Part shown: piece by piece, positions 1 to 12,228 of the stretch
Numbering within the stretch: the stretch's first letter is position 1
How the letters are laid out: the number at the start of each line of letters is the position of its first letter
DNA from: Rhodamnia argentea
Lineage: Eukaryota; Streptophyta; Magnoliopsida; Myrtales; Myrtaceae
Reading direction: 5' to 3'
NCBI RefSeq assembly: GCF_020921035.1
Contig: NC_063153.1
Coordinates: 7,068,001 to 7,132,000, forward strand
Length of the DNA stretch: 64,000 nt
Made by a program: the position numbers and the translations under genes
Notes under the pieces: model-generated
The model's input: the letters and a program-made list of their open reading frames with translations, nothing else
Databases searched by the model: none
What the model was told of the DNA's origin: nothing

Positions 1-123
1 ATAGGTCTGCCCCAAGTTGAAACTGTTCATCGTTGTCATTGTGAGCCGTGTCGGCCTTAGTTGATTTTGCAATTTCCCATTTGAAATGTTGGTTTTTATT
101 TTTATTTTTATTTCTTCTTTTGT

Positions 124-164
<41 letters not shown>

Positions 165-3100
165 GCTGGCTGAGAAATATTCTGACAAGCAAAGGAGACT
201 GATTTGACCCTGACTTTCTTCAGGAGGAAAACACCTGCTCCTTCCTGCGAACGGAATAAGAAAGAGGGTGATACGATACATGCATCGATCGATGTTTTTT
301 GGCAGGGAGTGTGCTGATTTTCAGAGCCAGGGCTCATATTGTCTGGCGACCAACAAAATCATATAGGACATACATGAAAAATATATATAAAAACATATAT
401 GACCGTAATTATTTTCATTCATATAAAAAAAAATTCAAAGATGTGAATTAATTGATGAAGGAGATTAAATGATTGTGAGAAGAGGGAGATTTGAATTCAG
501 ATTTGGGTAAGTAGAATATTTAGCGGATGAGTTGGTAATTAATTAACTTTACTCGGGTTTTACTATAAAATATGTTAACACCGAGCGTGAGCTTTTCATA
601 GAAATTTTTTGTGAAACTTTGAGGTTGAAATAGAACGCGCTAATGGGTTCATCATCGTTCTCGTAGATTGATTTACTTTTTTTTTTTTTGGATTATTCGA
701 AATGCGCTTTTATGAGTGATTATTCACTCGACTTCGATATGGTACATGTGAAATATTTCATTTTTATGTGACGACATGCTACGTGAACAAAATCGTTTAT
801 ATTTGAAGGAATGGATTCTTTTGATACTTGGCAACTTATGGGGAGGGTGTGATAGTGGTTTTTTTAATTTCTTTTCCAACTTTTTTCTCTTGTAGATGAA
901 AATGCTTTTGTAGATTTTTAAGGTACATTATGGGACAAGATCCATTCGTGCCACCAACATTATAAAAACATCTCAATATTTTTACTAGTAAGTAAAACAT
1001 GGAGTCAATTATTTAGTTGAACTTAGTTTTTCTTTGAAATATATTCCTTTTAAGGCTGGTTTTGTTATTTTGCGTTAATTAAAATTTTTTGATAGAGACT
1101 ATTGAAATGTAAAAAGGAGTCAAAATAATTCCTTATTCATTTACCATATTTTAAGACACTTTCCTTTTTAACATAAGTATATTAGGAACAAATTAAAGTT
1201 CACTTCATGGATAAGGGCTTGAGAAGATCTTTTTTCAACGCGATGATTATCGTATGGTTTATTTGTCTAGATTTAATTTCATTTTTCTACTAAACTTTGT
1301 CAAAAAATTAGAATTTTTTTTACGGGAAAAAGATTTTGTTGGCTTTAATTTCCCACGTGATTGGAATAGAGATATATGTACCCCTTAAATTAATCAAGAC
1401 TCTAAGTTGATTCAAGTCTGATTTTGTCAAAATAAAATACTTAGAGGCTCGTTTAAGTACGAAATTGTGGATATGAGCCATCGTTAGTTTATCTTTAAAT
1501 GTGAATGTAAGCATACCACTTTAATTTGCTTGAATTAACAGCGGAAAAAACAGAAGAAAAAAGAAAAAAAGTTTGTACAATCTAATAATTTATTAATTGA
1601 GTTGCGCAATGAAATCGTAGCGTGAAAAAAAAAATTAACACTTGGGATCGCAAGTGCAAAAAGAAAAGTGTGGATCAGATGAGGCTTTCCCTTTTGGTAC
1701 TAATTTAATTCTACTTGATCAATCGCTAATCACAGACAAACAGCCTCATGATGTCTACACGGTTGTGTTGAGATAATTACTTAGCCAATGTAATCATCGT
1801 TTTAAACTTATATTTTCTATTTGGGAAGGGGGTTTGTTCCACTCAATTTCCTTTTAGGGTAATCTAAAATTTAATATCGAAACGAATCACGGTAGATATA
1901 ACTAAGCTTGTCGGAAAGAGACGCAAAATGGGGTTGGAGATTCGGTTTTTTTTTTTTTTTTTTCCTATTAGGGTTAGATATTGCTGATTAATTAGGACTT
2001 TCGCATGTATAAACACGAAATTTTCGTAAAGAGAAAAAGGTAGTCATGTATAATTAAGTATACATGTCCATCATTTAAAAAGATATATCATTCGAATGAT
2101 TTTGTACATTTCTTTAGGGTTTCATCCATATGATACAAGGTGCCGAGTACAAGACGGTGCAACCCCAAATTTCGGAACCTATCATATACTTATCTATTCC
2201 AAAGTTTTGGAATGAAAAAACTTACCCAACCATACGGTCTGCGGGTTTCCCGGGTTATCCTCCAACCCCCTTACTATGATGGTCACTTAAGAGACCACAT
2301 GACCATCGGATGGCCGGAGGGTTCGGGCCTGACCGAGGCGATAGACGAGCTTAACTTGTTACCCGAGGACTCGACACTATTAAAAATTATGCAATACTTG
2401 TACGAGGCCGCCTCACCATATGTTTTTAGGCAAGCATCTGATTTGACCTTTGATCATCTCTTTACTTTTTCTTTTCCACTTTTTTTTTTTTTGGAGTGAT
2501 ATCTTTTATGCCATTGTACCAAATGCCATATAAGATAAATAGACACAAAAATGGATAATGGAACTGGCTTAAAATTTCAAGTAATACCCATAGAGTAACC
2601 TCTATTTTTTTTTTTTCTGGACACAAAAAAAAACCCTCTATTATTTTAAAAATTATGCACATATTTCTTTTGACTAAAATAAGAACATTCTTTAACGAGG
2701 GGTTATCTAGAAAGAAAACGCTCGTAGGTCAATTCTAAACTCACGACCAGAACCGAAAAAAGAAAAAAAAATCATGTGAATTGTGCGAAAGTAAGGCACT
2801 CCAAATTCGGGAGTCTTATAAAACGCTCCCCGCAGAAAAAATAAAATAAAATTGCGAACGAAATGTCTATCACCGAATTGAATCGGATCCGTGAATCTAA
2901 GAAGCAGTGCGAATGATTGCAGTCGGACTCGACTGCGGCGATCTTCGGCAATATATTTAAATATCCGAAGTGCCTGCTTTAATCACATCATGTTTGATCT
3001 TATCCACCACCAACGTTATCTTATGGTGCAATTAAATCTATAAGCAATTGCTCGACAAACTTTTATAATTAAAAAAAAAAGAAATCTTTTTCGGAGTGCG

Positions 3101-6100
3101 TGCGTTTCGTTTCCTCTTTGCCGCCGGGGAATGATTCTTCTTCCGTCGTTTCGTCGGGGTCTCAGTCGTTTTAAGATTATTTATAAAAAAAAGAGAGAGG
3201 GAGAGAGATAAAGCAGAAAAAGCCACCTCCTTCCCTAAAAAAGCAAAAGGAGATGCGCTCGTGCCTCCTCTTTAATCCACCGCTCCTCTGCTTTTTTTTT
3301 TTTTTTCTCCTCTGCTTTTTTTTTTCCTACTTTGTTTTAACTTTTCGCCTTTTTCCCCCCCACTAAATTATTGGTAGAGTTGAGCAAGCGCCACGTGGCA
3401 GTGTGAAATCGATGAATATACAAATGTTAAAATAATAAATCGATAGTTATCTCGAAAAGTGAAAAGGAGATAAAATTTTTTTTTTTTTATGGAGCGAAGG
3501 TAATAATTCAATGAGTGGTGAAGTGAGTGTTTGGATTATAGGAAGAATTCGGTTGTTAATGTTTTTCATAGTACTTCGGGGAATCATTCGCACTGTTTCT
3601 TAAATCGTGTGATTTGACTCGTAACATGTAGAAAAATTAAGTGTCTTCTTTTTTTTTTTTTCCTCTTTTTGGAATACCCGACTAGTCTCGGTAAATCGAT
3701 ATTACTCGCTACCGGAAACAAAAGAAGTAGTCCTATGCGAGTTGCGTTTTGGGGCAATTTGAAGTTCGAGCTCGGATAGATAGAATGTTCTTGGGTCACA
3801 AAGCTCCAATCTCAATAGGATGGTGCTTTCTTCCATGGTTCGATAAACGAATGAAGGTGGAAGGGACGATCGCTATCGGCGACCTTTTAGGGATGTTGGA
3901 ATTTTCGGTTTACGCCGTAACTACTATGCTTTTGCAGAGTCTTTAGGGATCTACTTGGCTGAACGAGTATGCCGTTGCGGTATCAACGAATTCTATTCGA
4001 GTAAGACCCTCTCGAACAACATCCGATTATCGAGAACCACTTCATTAATAAGTGTTTTCGAAGCATGCCCACCGCGGTTAAACTTTGGACATTGCCCTCC
4101 ATCCTTAATTTGAGCTTTGATGGATAGAGAGTCGCATAATTATGTCAAGACATTTTTTGCGGTTGCCGAAACCGCCTAAATCTCATTGCCCCATGAAAAT
4201 ATCAACTGAATTAATTTATATCCACAGATTTTTAATTATAACTTTCTCATAATTATTTGTGAAAAAAATGCAATTTCTAAGGTCAATTAACGACGTCACC
4301 TGTGGAATTACATTAAACATTACTACAAGGATTCGCATGATAATCATTTCGTTTCTCTGTTTTTCTATTTTTCTATTCCCGAAAACAGGTTTGGAATGGA
4401 AATCCATATGGTAATGCAATTTCATTTATCTATTTCTAAAACAAATTTTTAGTCTAAAAATAGGTTTGGGGCAGAAATTAGAAGTATTTTTTTTTATATA
4501 CTTTTCTATTTCTGGGACAGAAACAAAAATAAGAATACTTCTCATCGCTCACCCCATTTCTCTCGAGTGTGGTCTCCCTCTTTGTCGCGTCCATGTCGTC
4601 GGTCGTCGGTCGCCATCCGAGGCTCAACGGCCGGCAACCGTAGAAATTTAAGTTGTCATCAAACAAATTTCTGTTTTGAAAATAGAAATTTTTTATGATC
4701 GTCAAACACATTTTTTTGCTCAAAAACTCGTCAAAGAAAATAAAAATAGAAAAATATATTTCCGGTAAAAAATAGCTCCCGTGTCCTAACTTATAGGCTT
4801 CATTAATTTACAATAACAAGTTTCACATGATATCAATCAATCTTAATAAATCGCGATCCCTCGCAACCGAGGGCAAAACAAGTGATCGTAAGCGAGTTTC
4901 ATTTCGTGGCAATTTGATGTTTGAGTTCAAATCAATCCAACATTCATTCCGTGGTATGATCCTAATAAGTGTACCGATTTGGGTTTCTCCGCAGCACGAT
5001 CCCCGGTTTCTATTATTTAGTCTTCTTTATTTGATTCCGTGATTTGTTTTAACACCTTTAAAAGCTGATTCTCGCGTTTCCTCTTTTTTGCTGCTACTTT
5101 TGGAGCTTGGACCAACTCCCGCTCTCTATGGAAAAAGGTCAGGTTCCTCCTAATCCGGACCGAAGTATCGTGTGCAAAAATAGCATGAAAACGACACCCA
5201 ATGAGAGGAAACGACAGTCGTGATCGTCGACTTTTGACATCTCCATTTTCCATTGAAAAAGAAAGTTTTTAATAGCCTGAATCTCATGCCACGTCAAAAT
5301 TGCAAGAAATTGACAACATTCACACCAGAGCAAAGGTTGTTTTTTTTTTTTCCCCCCCGAGTAGCATTTAAAATATTCTTTCAAATTTCGGAAAAGTTTA
5401 TAAATCAAAACCTCGACTGCGCCGAGAGTTTCGGGAGTTCGATTTTGAAAAAAGTCAAAGTACGTGAACCGCCAAATTTAGATCAAGTGAAAAATGAAAA
5501 AAAAAATAAAATGAAAGTGTGTCCCTACGGGTACATATCTCGCATGTGCAAAATGTAAGGTTCTAAACTTAAGGAGTAAACTAATTATAGCTTTAGAAGC
5601 TTTGCGGCGAAAGGCAAGATGCCCGAGCAGATAGTTCGAAAGATGTTTGTATTCTCCCTCACCCACGGGAAGTAGCATTGCTATAAGCCGTAATAGAGGT
5701 GATCGTGGATTTGACGACTCGATAGATCGCAAGACCCACTCGGGTCTACAAGACCCGAGGCATAAATGAACGGGCCGGGGCAACTAACCCCGGTCCGGTT
5801 AGGTCCGGCCAGCTCCGATCCGTTTGATGTGGGAAATTTAGGTCCGGGCAAGGGTTTTCGGTCTCGGTGTTGATCCCGGGTCGCCCCAAACCCGCTCAGT
5901 GACAGGTATAATGGGCTTTAAGCCCAAGGAATTTGTCTCTCTGTGAGAAAAATAAAGCCGAGGCTTGCTGTCAGTCAAAGCCCACTCTGTTCGTCCTTCT
6001 GGATCCGTGGATGCTTAAGCCCGATCCAGATCTTGCACGGCCCGTGGATTCCCCCTTCAACCCTCTTTCCTCCGACAAACGGTCATATGACTCGCTTGGA

Positions 6101-6248
6101 TCATGGAGCGTAGCTAGCGGTCCGCACAGCATGTGACTGTCCGAATCTCCGAAGGAGCACCCGAAGAAAACGACACCCCCAATCCATACGAACCTGCTCG
6201 CTTCGTGTTGTTGCCGAGCTCCATCTCCTGCATCTCCTCTCCTTCACG
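1..6248. other. Intergenic, AT-rich, repeat-rich
   Basis: No open frame here has a recognisable domain. The stretch holds a (TA)n microsatellite near 126-162, many homopolymer T and A runs, a GA/CT-rich leader-like patch near 3190-3360, and pieces that look like old non-autonomous transposons. One lies near 4380-4740, where blocks resembling 'aaaatagaaat' occur in both orientations around a GC-richer core. Another lies near 5770-5900 and is rich in GGTCCGG-type motifs. The last ~110 bases before 6249 are pyrimidine-rich and are probably the 5' UTR of the next gene. Confidence 0.6.
126..162. repeat. (TA)n microsatellite
   Basis: Uninterrupted TA dinucleotides in otherwise AT-rich intergenic DNA. 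The length is likely to vary between individuals. Confidence 0.9.
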
Positions 6249-7742
6249 ATGGGAGGACCCAACGGTATCTCTCTCTCTCTCTCTCTCTGGTGGATGTATG
6301 AATGCACTTCAATTTGCTGAAGGAATGTCCGTGAAAGACAGACTGATGATAAATCATACCCATGATGCGATTTGCTTGTTTTATTCAGTTATTATATGAC
6401 GCGGATGTTTTACCCTGCTGTTTTTCATGTATATCTTGTTCATTTGACCGGATGAAGAGAGGCAAGGATGGATTTTGTCTGTTTTGGGATTTGGGATTCC
6501 CTTTGCAGCCAAAACAGAGCCTGATTCTCCAGATCTCCTCTCTTTTAACCATGATTTGCTATCCTTATCTTCCTTGTCGTAGCAGATGCAGCAGGAGACT
6601 CCTTCCTCTCCGAAAGATCGGCCAAGGTCTTTGTTGCCGGCCACCGCGGTCTTGTGGGCTCCGCCATCGTGCGGAAGCTCCGGGACCTGGGGTTTGCCAA
6701 TCTGGTCCTTCGCACCCACGCCGAGCTCGACCTCACGCGCCAGTCAGATGTCGAGGACTTCTTCGCCTCCGAGAAGCCGCGGTTTGTGATCCTTGCTGCT
6801 GCTAAGGTCGGTGGCATCCATGCCAATAACACGTACCCAGCGGATTTCATTGCCATCAATCTTCAGATACAGACCAATGTCATTGACTCTGCCCATCGCC
6901 ATGGCGTCAAGAAGCTCCTGTTCTTGGGATCTTCTTGCATTTACCCAAAATTTGCACCCCAGCCGATTATGGAAGATGCTTTGCTAACTGCCCCCCTCGA
7001 GCCCACTAATGAATGGTAATGCCACTAGTCCTCTTCTAACCAAATTTGGGTTTTTTATTCAAGTGCTATCCCGTAAGTCGACCTTAATTTTACATGTGGC
7101 GTCTACCTTATTTCGTACTTATCTTGTTTTTCATTAGTAACTTGGGATCTGTCATGATATGCTGGTTTGTCAATGGTGCTCTGGTCTTTGATTTGGAACT
7201 GTCTGTTTATATTTAGGTATGCGATCGCGAAAATTGCTGGGATTAAAATGTGTCAGGCTTATCGGATTCAGTACAGTTGGGATGCGATATCGGGAATGCC
7301 CACAAATTTGTATGGACCGAATGACAATTTTCATCCTGAGAATTCCCATGTCTTGCCAGCATTAATGAGGAGGTTTCACGAGGCGAAGGTGAGGGGAGCA
7401 AAGGAGGTGGTGGTGTGGGGTACGGGGAGTCCATTGAGGGAGTTTTTGCATGTGGATGATTTAGCAGATGCAGTCGTTTTTTTGATGGAGAAGTATAGTG
7501 GGTTGGGGCACGTAAATGTTGGGAGTGGGAAGGAGGTGACTATCAAGGAATTGGCTGAGTTGGTGAAGGAGGTTGTGGGGTTCGAGGGTCAGCTTGTTTG
7601 GGACTCTTCAAAGCCAGATGGGACTCCTAGGAAGCTCATGGATAGTTCAAAACTGGCAAATTTAGGTTGGACACCAAAGATTTCTCTGAAAGAGGGTCTT
7701 CGCGATACTTATAAATGGTACTTGGAGAATGTGAAGCAATGA
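6249..7742 (+). CDS. GER1: GDP-L-fucose synthase (GER type), three exons
   Basis: Makes GDP-L-fucose from GDP-4-keto-6-deoxy-mannose by epimerisation and NADPH-dependent reduction, in the cytosol, feeding cell-wall and glycoprotein fucosylation. I read exons at 6249-6264, 6586-7015 and 7217-7742, giving 323 residues (Arabidopsis GER1 is about 312). The first exon codes only five residues plus one base (MGGPN). It is chosen because its donor GTATCT and the acceptor GTAGCAG join in phase to the conserved [15 protein letters not shown] stretch; without it the second exon has no ATG before an upstream stop. Visible marks are the Rossmann motif GHRGLVG (about 24-30), catalytic Ser121 in GSSCIYPK, and Tyr150/Lys154 in YAIAK. 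The Ser-Tyr spacing of 29 matches the bacterial enzyme. [16 protein letters not shown] and [12 protein letters not shown] are also typical. Nothing looks broken. Only the tiny first exon is inferred. GER1 and GER2 cannot be told apart here. Confidence 0.95.
6266..6289 (+). repeat. (TC)n microsatellite at the first splice donor of the fucose synthase gene
   Basis: The CT repeat begins two bases after the GT of the inferred donor, so the 5' end of intron 1 is the microsatellite itself. Confidence 0.85.
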
Positions 7743-9492
7743 TGCAGGTGCTTGACTGAGATGTCCATTGCGGTGCTATTTATGTTCTATTTTCTTTGGT
7801 TATTTCACTGATTCGTTGCAGTAGAGATGAACATGTGTACCGATGCTATGGTCCTTCCGATATTGCTGTTCTGCCCTGTATCAATTACAACTTGATGAGC
7901 GTTTGTCTCTAGTTAGCATTATTATTGAGAGAATAAGAGTTGTCCCTACTACCTTGTCAATTACAGACTACACATGATGTTGATGCTTCTGCAGTTATAG
8001 TACTTACTCAACAAATTACCAGGTCCTCATTTTAGAAACATATATATGGCAGGCTGAAGATTGTTTCCATTGACTGCTCTTAGTTCCTGCATCTTGTCAG
8101 TTGCTTAGATGTGCATAATGTATGTTGTTGGATGCTTTAGTCAGTTATTCTTTCCAAAAATTCAACACTGTAATCATTTTGTTATTTTGTCAACAATGGA
8201 GATGGTTGAGGATTTCAACGACTGCGCTGAATTATTCTATGCTGTTCTTCATTCAGACGTGTTGCTATCAAGATATATGTACTATTTTACTTAACCAATG
8301 GAGAAAAAAGAGAGAAAGGGGGTATAATTTTCCTTTCTTCCAATATGCAGTCTGGATGAAACTTTCGCTTGGTTTCTTTGCAGAAATTAGCCGTTTTGAT
8401 AATGTTTTGTCGTTTTAGGGATCTTTTTATAGGTCTTGTATTATGGTAACTTGAGCCTTGGAGTCAATGATATTGAAAAACAGAGCATTGGGTCGGGAGC
8501 ATGGGATTGATGTGGTTGATTGAAGAGCGATGAAGTACAGATTTTGTTTATGGTTGCTGCAACTTGGAGATTTCGTTACCTGCAAGACTACATAGTTTAT
8601 GAACGCTTGTAACGATTCCGGTCATATGCTAGGTTCAAAACCCAGCACAAACAAAAGGGAAGTATGAAGTCTATGTAATGTTCGAATTTCTTAGCTTGAT
8701 TCTACTGTTTTTAGGTTGGATTTTTCTTATCTAATCAGAGGAAGAAACATATACGGGAGATCTCACCCTCATTCTTTCATCCATGGTCTGTTTTGGGCCA
8801 GATTGTCCCTATTTTGCTGCCTTCTTGGCCGTGCCTATCGCCGCTTCCAACACGGCCCTCGTCACCCTCAGACTCCCGCTGCAGTCGTTGCCATGTTGCG
8901 CCCCTCGTCTCTCTTCTCTACCGCGGCTTCTTTGTCCTTCCCCTGGTTATCTCCACTGTGGGTCATATTGCCTTTCGCCACCCATGGCGGGCTGCTACTC
9001 TGAGCCACCGTGGCTCCTCGTGCACAGCCACAACGGTCCTCTCACTTTCGGCATAGCAGCTGCGTGCTGCATTTGCTCGGGTTGACCACACACTCGAAGT
9101 AATAACCGCCTTCCTCGCCGCGGCTCTGTGCTACTCCCCTTAACGGCTCTATGCCGCTATCATCCTTCGACGTCCGGCCCGGCTAGCATCTCACACAAGA
9201 TGCTCCACCTACAGAGATGCAATTGGTTGGGGTTATTGGCTTCTTCACCTGTACCATCTATATACTCATCCTATATTCATAATCTTTCTTCACTGAGCAA
9301 AATAGTTTCTATCTTTCTCATTTAAACAATTGAAAAAAATAACGTAACCATTGATTTTTCGAGGTACATAGTTATTTTATTTCATTAGCATTCCTCTGTT
9401 TCTTTTCAAGACAGAACATATTTAAACGGCTAACGTTATTATGCTTCCTGCTCATCACAAGGCTTCTCCCTCCGCGAACTTTGAGAAGTGCG
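7743..9492. other. 3' flank of the fucose synthase gene and intergenic spacer
   Basis: The first few hundred bases are probably 3' UTR, with AATAA-type words near 7932. A GC-rich patch at 8716-9090 carries overlapping frames of up to 100 codons rich in Pro, Cys, Ser and Leu. They show no domain or start context and look like composition effects. Confidence 0.5.
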
Positions 9493-9627
9493 ATGGCTTT
9501 TTTGTTTCGTTTTCCAAAATTTCAGACAATGACTTCGATTTCGAGCATTCCCTCGCATCTTGCTGACTCGCGGTTCGGACAACTTGGTTGCTACACCGAC
9601 GCCGAAACCGACGTACGGCCAGAATGA
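9493..9627 (+). other. In-frame upstream ORF (44 codons) before the PPR gene
   Basis: Starts MAFLFRFPKFQTMTSISS and ends with TGA at 9625-9627. It lies in the same frame as the PPR gene and is separated from its ATG by only the TGA and one codon. The first half is rich in Phe, Arg, Lys, Thr and Ser and lacks acidic residues, as organelle presequences often are. It could be a translated uORF, or the former N-terminus of the PPR protein cut off by a stop. Neither can be decided from sequence alone. Confidence 0.4.
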
Positions 9628-9630
9628 AAG

Positions 9631-12228
9631 ATGATTGTGCTCGTCATGAACAGAAAACATGCGATCCTGTTCCGCAAATGCTTCGCCACGCTTGTTCCCA
9701 GCGTCGTCATCCCGTTGCCTACCGTGGCAATCCCATCTTTCTCAGCGCACCGTAGAGAAGAGGAGACTCTCACCGGCCACTTCGTCTCTGTGTTGGGGAC
9801 CTGTTCCGGCTCTTGCCATCTCCAAAGAGGTAAGCAAGTCCATGCCCAGTCGGTCGTTCGTGGTATCAGCAGGTGTGGCCTTCTGGGCCCGAAGCTCTTG
9901 GGCATGTACGTTCTCTGCGGTGACTTCTTGGATGCCAAGGACTGTTTTTATCAGCTTGAGGAGGTGCGGGGTTCTGCGCCGTGGAATTGGATGATCCGAG
10001 GGTTGGCCGAGTTGGGCTGGTTCGATTTGGCATTGTCGTTCTGCTTCAAGATGTTGGGTTGTGGGATTTACCCCGATAGGTATACGTATCGGTACGTGAT
10101 CAAAGCTTGCGAGAGTCTGAGAAGGGCTGTTTCCTATAAACTGGTTCATGGCATGACTGACTTGATGGGCGGGGAGGTTGATAGGTTTGTTGCTAGTTCG
10201 GTGATCAAGTTCTATGCGGAGAATGGCTACATAGCTGATGCGCGGAATACGTTTGACAAAATGCCTCATAAAGACTGTGTTCTATGGAATGTGATGCTTA
10301 ATGGTTATCTGAAGAATGGGGATTTGCAGAACGCTGTGGGAGTGTTTTTGGAGATGAGAAGAGGTGTAATAAAGCCGAATTCGGTAACATTTGCTGGCAT
10401 TTTGTCGGTCTGTGCCCCGGAAGGGATGATTGGCTTGGGTGCTCAACTCCACAGTCTTGCTTTTAGATGTGGGTTAGAGTCGGATTCTCTGGTAGCCAAT
10501 ACATTGTTGGCAATGTACTCAAAATGTCGGTGCTTAAATGAGGCACGCAAGTTGTTTGATTTGATGCTGTGGCATGATGTGGTAACATGGAATGCCCTCA
10601 TCTCTGGATACGTTCAGAATGGACTAATGGGTGAGGCTCTGTCGTTGTTCATTGAAATGTTAAATCATGGTGTCAAACCAGACTCTGTTACTTTTTCAAG
10701 CCTTCTTCCTTCAATTACTGAATCGGCAAATCTGAAACGAGCAAAGGAAGTCCATGGGTATGTTATGCGAAATGGAGTGCCATTGGATGTGTTCTTGAAA
10801 AGTGCACTAATTGATGTTTACTTTAAGTGTCGCAATGTGAAATTGGCGTCTGAGATCTTTAAGCAAGAGACAGTCAGTCATGATGTAGTCATCTACACAG
10901 CGATGATTTCTGGATATGTTCTTAATCGTATGAATTCAGATGCTATAGAAATCTTTAGGTTGTTACTTGATAGAAAAGTAAATCCAAATTCAGTAACTCT
11001 GGCCAGCATTTTACCCGCTTGTGCTGGTTTGGCTACTTTAAGACTTGGGAAGGAATTGCATGGATACATTCTCAAGAGTGGTCTTGGAAGCGGATGTTTT
11101 GTTTTAAGTGCAATTACAGATATGTATGCAAAATGTGGGCAAATGGATGTTGCTTATCAAATCTTTAGGAGCATGTCTGAGAAGGATGTCGTGTGCTGGA
11201 ACTCAATGATGACAAACTTCTCCCAAAATGGGAAACCAGAAGTAGCTATCCAACTCTTCCGCGAGATGGGGTTGAATGGAATCAAGTATGACTGTGTTAG
11301 CATTTCTTCTGCTCTCTCTGCTTGTGCAAGCTTACCTGCACTCTATCATGGTAAAGAGATCCATGGCTACATGACAAGATGTTTGTTTTGCCATGATGTC
11401 TATGCGGAGACTGCACTCATAGACATGTATGCTAAATGTGGTCACCTGGAATTTGCTCGCTGTGTGTTTGAGACGGTGGGTGAGAAGAATGAAGTTTCAT
11501 GGAATAGTATGATTGCTGCTTATGGAAGCCATGGTCTCCTAAGGGAATGTCTCTCGCTGTTTTATGAAATGCAAGATAACGGTATCCAGCCTGATGATGT
11601 CACATTTCTGACTGTAATGTCTGCTTGTGGTCATGCAGGCCAAATTGATAAGGGAATACAGTTTTTTCATTGCATGACAGAAAAGTACGGGATTCGAGCA
11701 AAGATGGAGCATTTTTCCTGCATGGTAGATCTATTCGGACGAGCTGGTCGCTTGGATGAAGCTTTTAAAACCATTAAGCGCATGCCATTTTCCCCAGGTG
11801 CTGGTGTCTGGGGGACATTGCTAGGTGCCTGTCACTTATATGGCAACGTTGATCTCGCTGAAGTAGCTTCAAGACATCTTTTTGAAATGGAGCCTGAAAA
11901 TTCTGGATATTACGTGTTGTTTTCAAATTTGCATGCGGGTGCAGGCCACTGGGGTGGTGTCCTTGGTGCACGAAGTTTAATGAAAGAAAGAGGAGTTAAA
12001 AAGGTACCCGGATGCAGTTGGATTGAGGTTGACAACATGACCCATGTATTTGTTGCAGCTGATGAGACTCACCTGCGATCTGCTCATATCTACTCAATGC
12101 TGGAAATTCTTCTGTTAGAGCTGAGAAAAGAGGGTTATGTAACTCAACAGAACATTCCAAGGCACCCACAAACCGAGGGGATGTATGCACTTGAAAAGGT
12201 TTCATTATGCCAGATTCATTCGACATAA
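9631..12228 (+). CDS. PLS-class pentatricopeptide repeat protein, E/E+ subgroup, At4g21300-like
   Basis: An intronless gene of 865 codons, close to the 857 residues of Arabidopsis At4g21300, which I recognise as the nearest family member from overall pattern. Such proteins bind organelle RNA base by base and usually guide C-to-U editing. The N-terminus (residues 1-40; basic, with MNRKHAILFRKCF) suits a mitochondrial or plastid transit peptide. Tandem P, L and S repeats fill about residues 48-720, with recurring phrases such as VVTWNALISGYVQNG, ALIDMYAKCG and KPDSVTFSSLLP. The E motif starts near residue 725 (VWGTLLGACHLYGN). The E+ part runs through PGCSWIEVDNMTHVF to about residue 845. There is no DYW cytidine-deaminase domain, so editing would need a partner carrying one. 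ATG 9631 is the first in the open frame; ATG 9646 is an alternative. Intact throughout. Confidence 0.93.
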   Translation: MIVLVMNRKHAILFRKCFATLVPSVVIPLPTVAIPSFSAHRREEETLTGHFVSVLGTCSGSCHLQRGKQVHAQSVVRGISRCGLLGPKLLGMYVLCGDFLDAKDCFYQLEEVRGSAPWNWMIRGLAELGWFDLALSFCFKMLGCGIYPDRYTYRYVIKACESLRRAVSYKLVHGMTDLMGGEVDRFVASSVIKFYAENGYIADARNTFDKMPHKDCVLWNVMLNGYLKNGDLQNAVGVFLEMRRGVIKPNSVTFAGILSVCAPEGMIGLGAQLHSLAFRCGLESDSLVANTLLAMYSKCRCLNEARKLFDLMLWHDVVTWNALISGYVQNGLMGEALSLFIEMLNHGVKPDSVTFSSLLPSITESANLKRAKEVHGYVMRNGVPLDVFLKSALIDVYFKCRNVKLASEIFKQETVSHDVVIYTAMISGYVLNRMNSDAIEIFRLLLDRKVNPNSVTLASILPACAGLATLRLGKELHGYILKSGLGSGCFVLSAITDMYAKCGQMDVAYQIFRSMSEKDVVCWNSMMTNFSQNGKPEVAIQLFREMGLNGIKYDCVSISSALSACASLPALYHGKEIHGYMTRCLFCHDVYAETALIDMYAKCGHLEFARCVFETVGEKNEVSWNSMIAAYGSHGLLRECLSLFYEMQDNGIQPDDVTFLTVMSACGHAGQIDKGIQFFHCMTEKYGIRAKMEHFSCMVDLFGRAGRLDEAFKTIKRMPFSPGAGVWGTLLGACHLYGNVDLAEVASRHLFEMEPENSGYYVLFSNLHAGAGHWGGVLGARSLMKERGVKKVPGCSWIEVDNMTHVFVAADETHLRSAHIYSMLEILLLELRKEGYVTQQNIPRHPQTEGMYALEKVSLCQIHST

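Noticed and set aside
8716..9090. Three overlapping plus-strand ORFs of 87-100 codons
   Set aside because: All three frames are open at once in GC-rich DNA, with Pro/Cys/Leu-rich translations and no recognisable domain.
9742..10269. 175-codon minus-strand ORF
   Set aside because: It lies antisense to the PPR gene and mirrors its codons. No domain.
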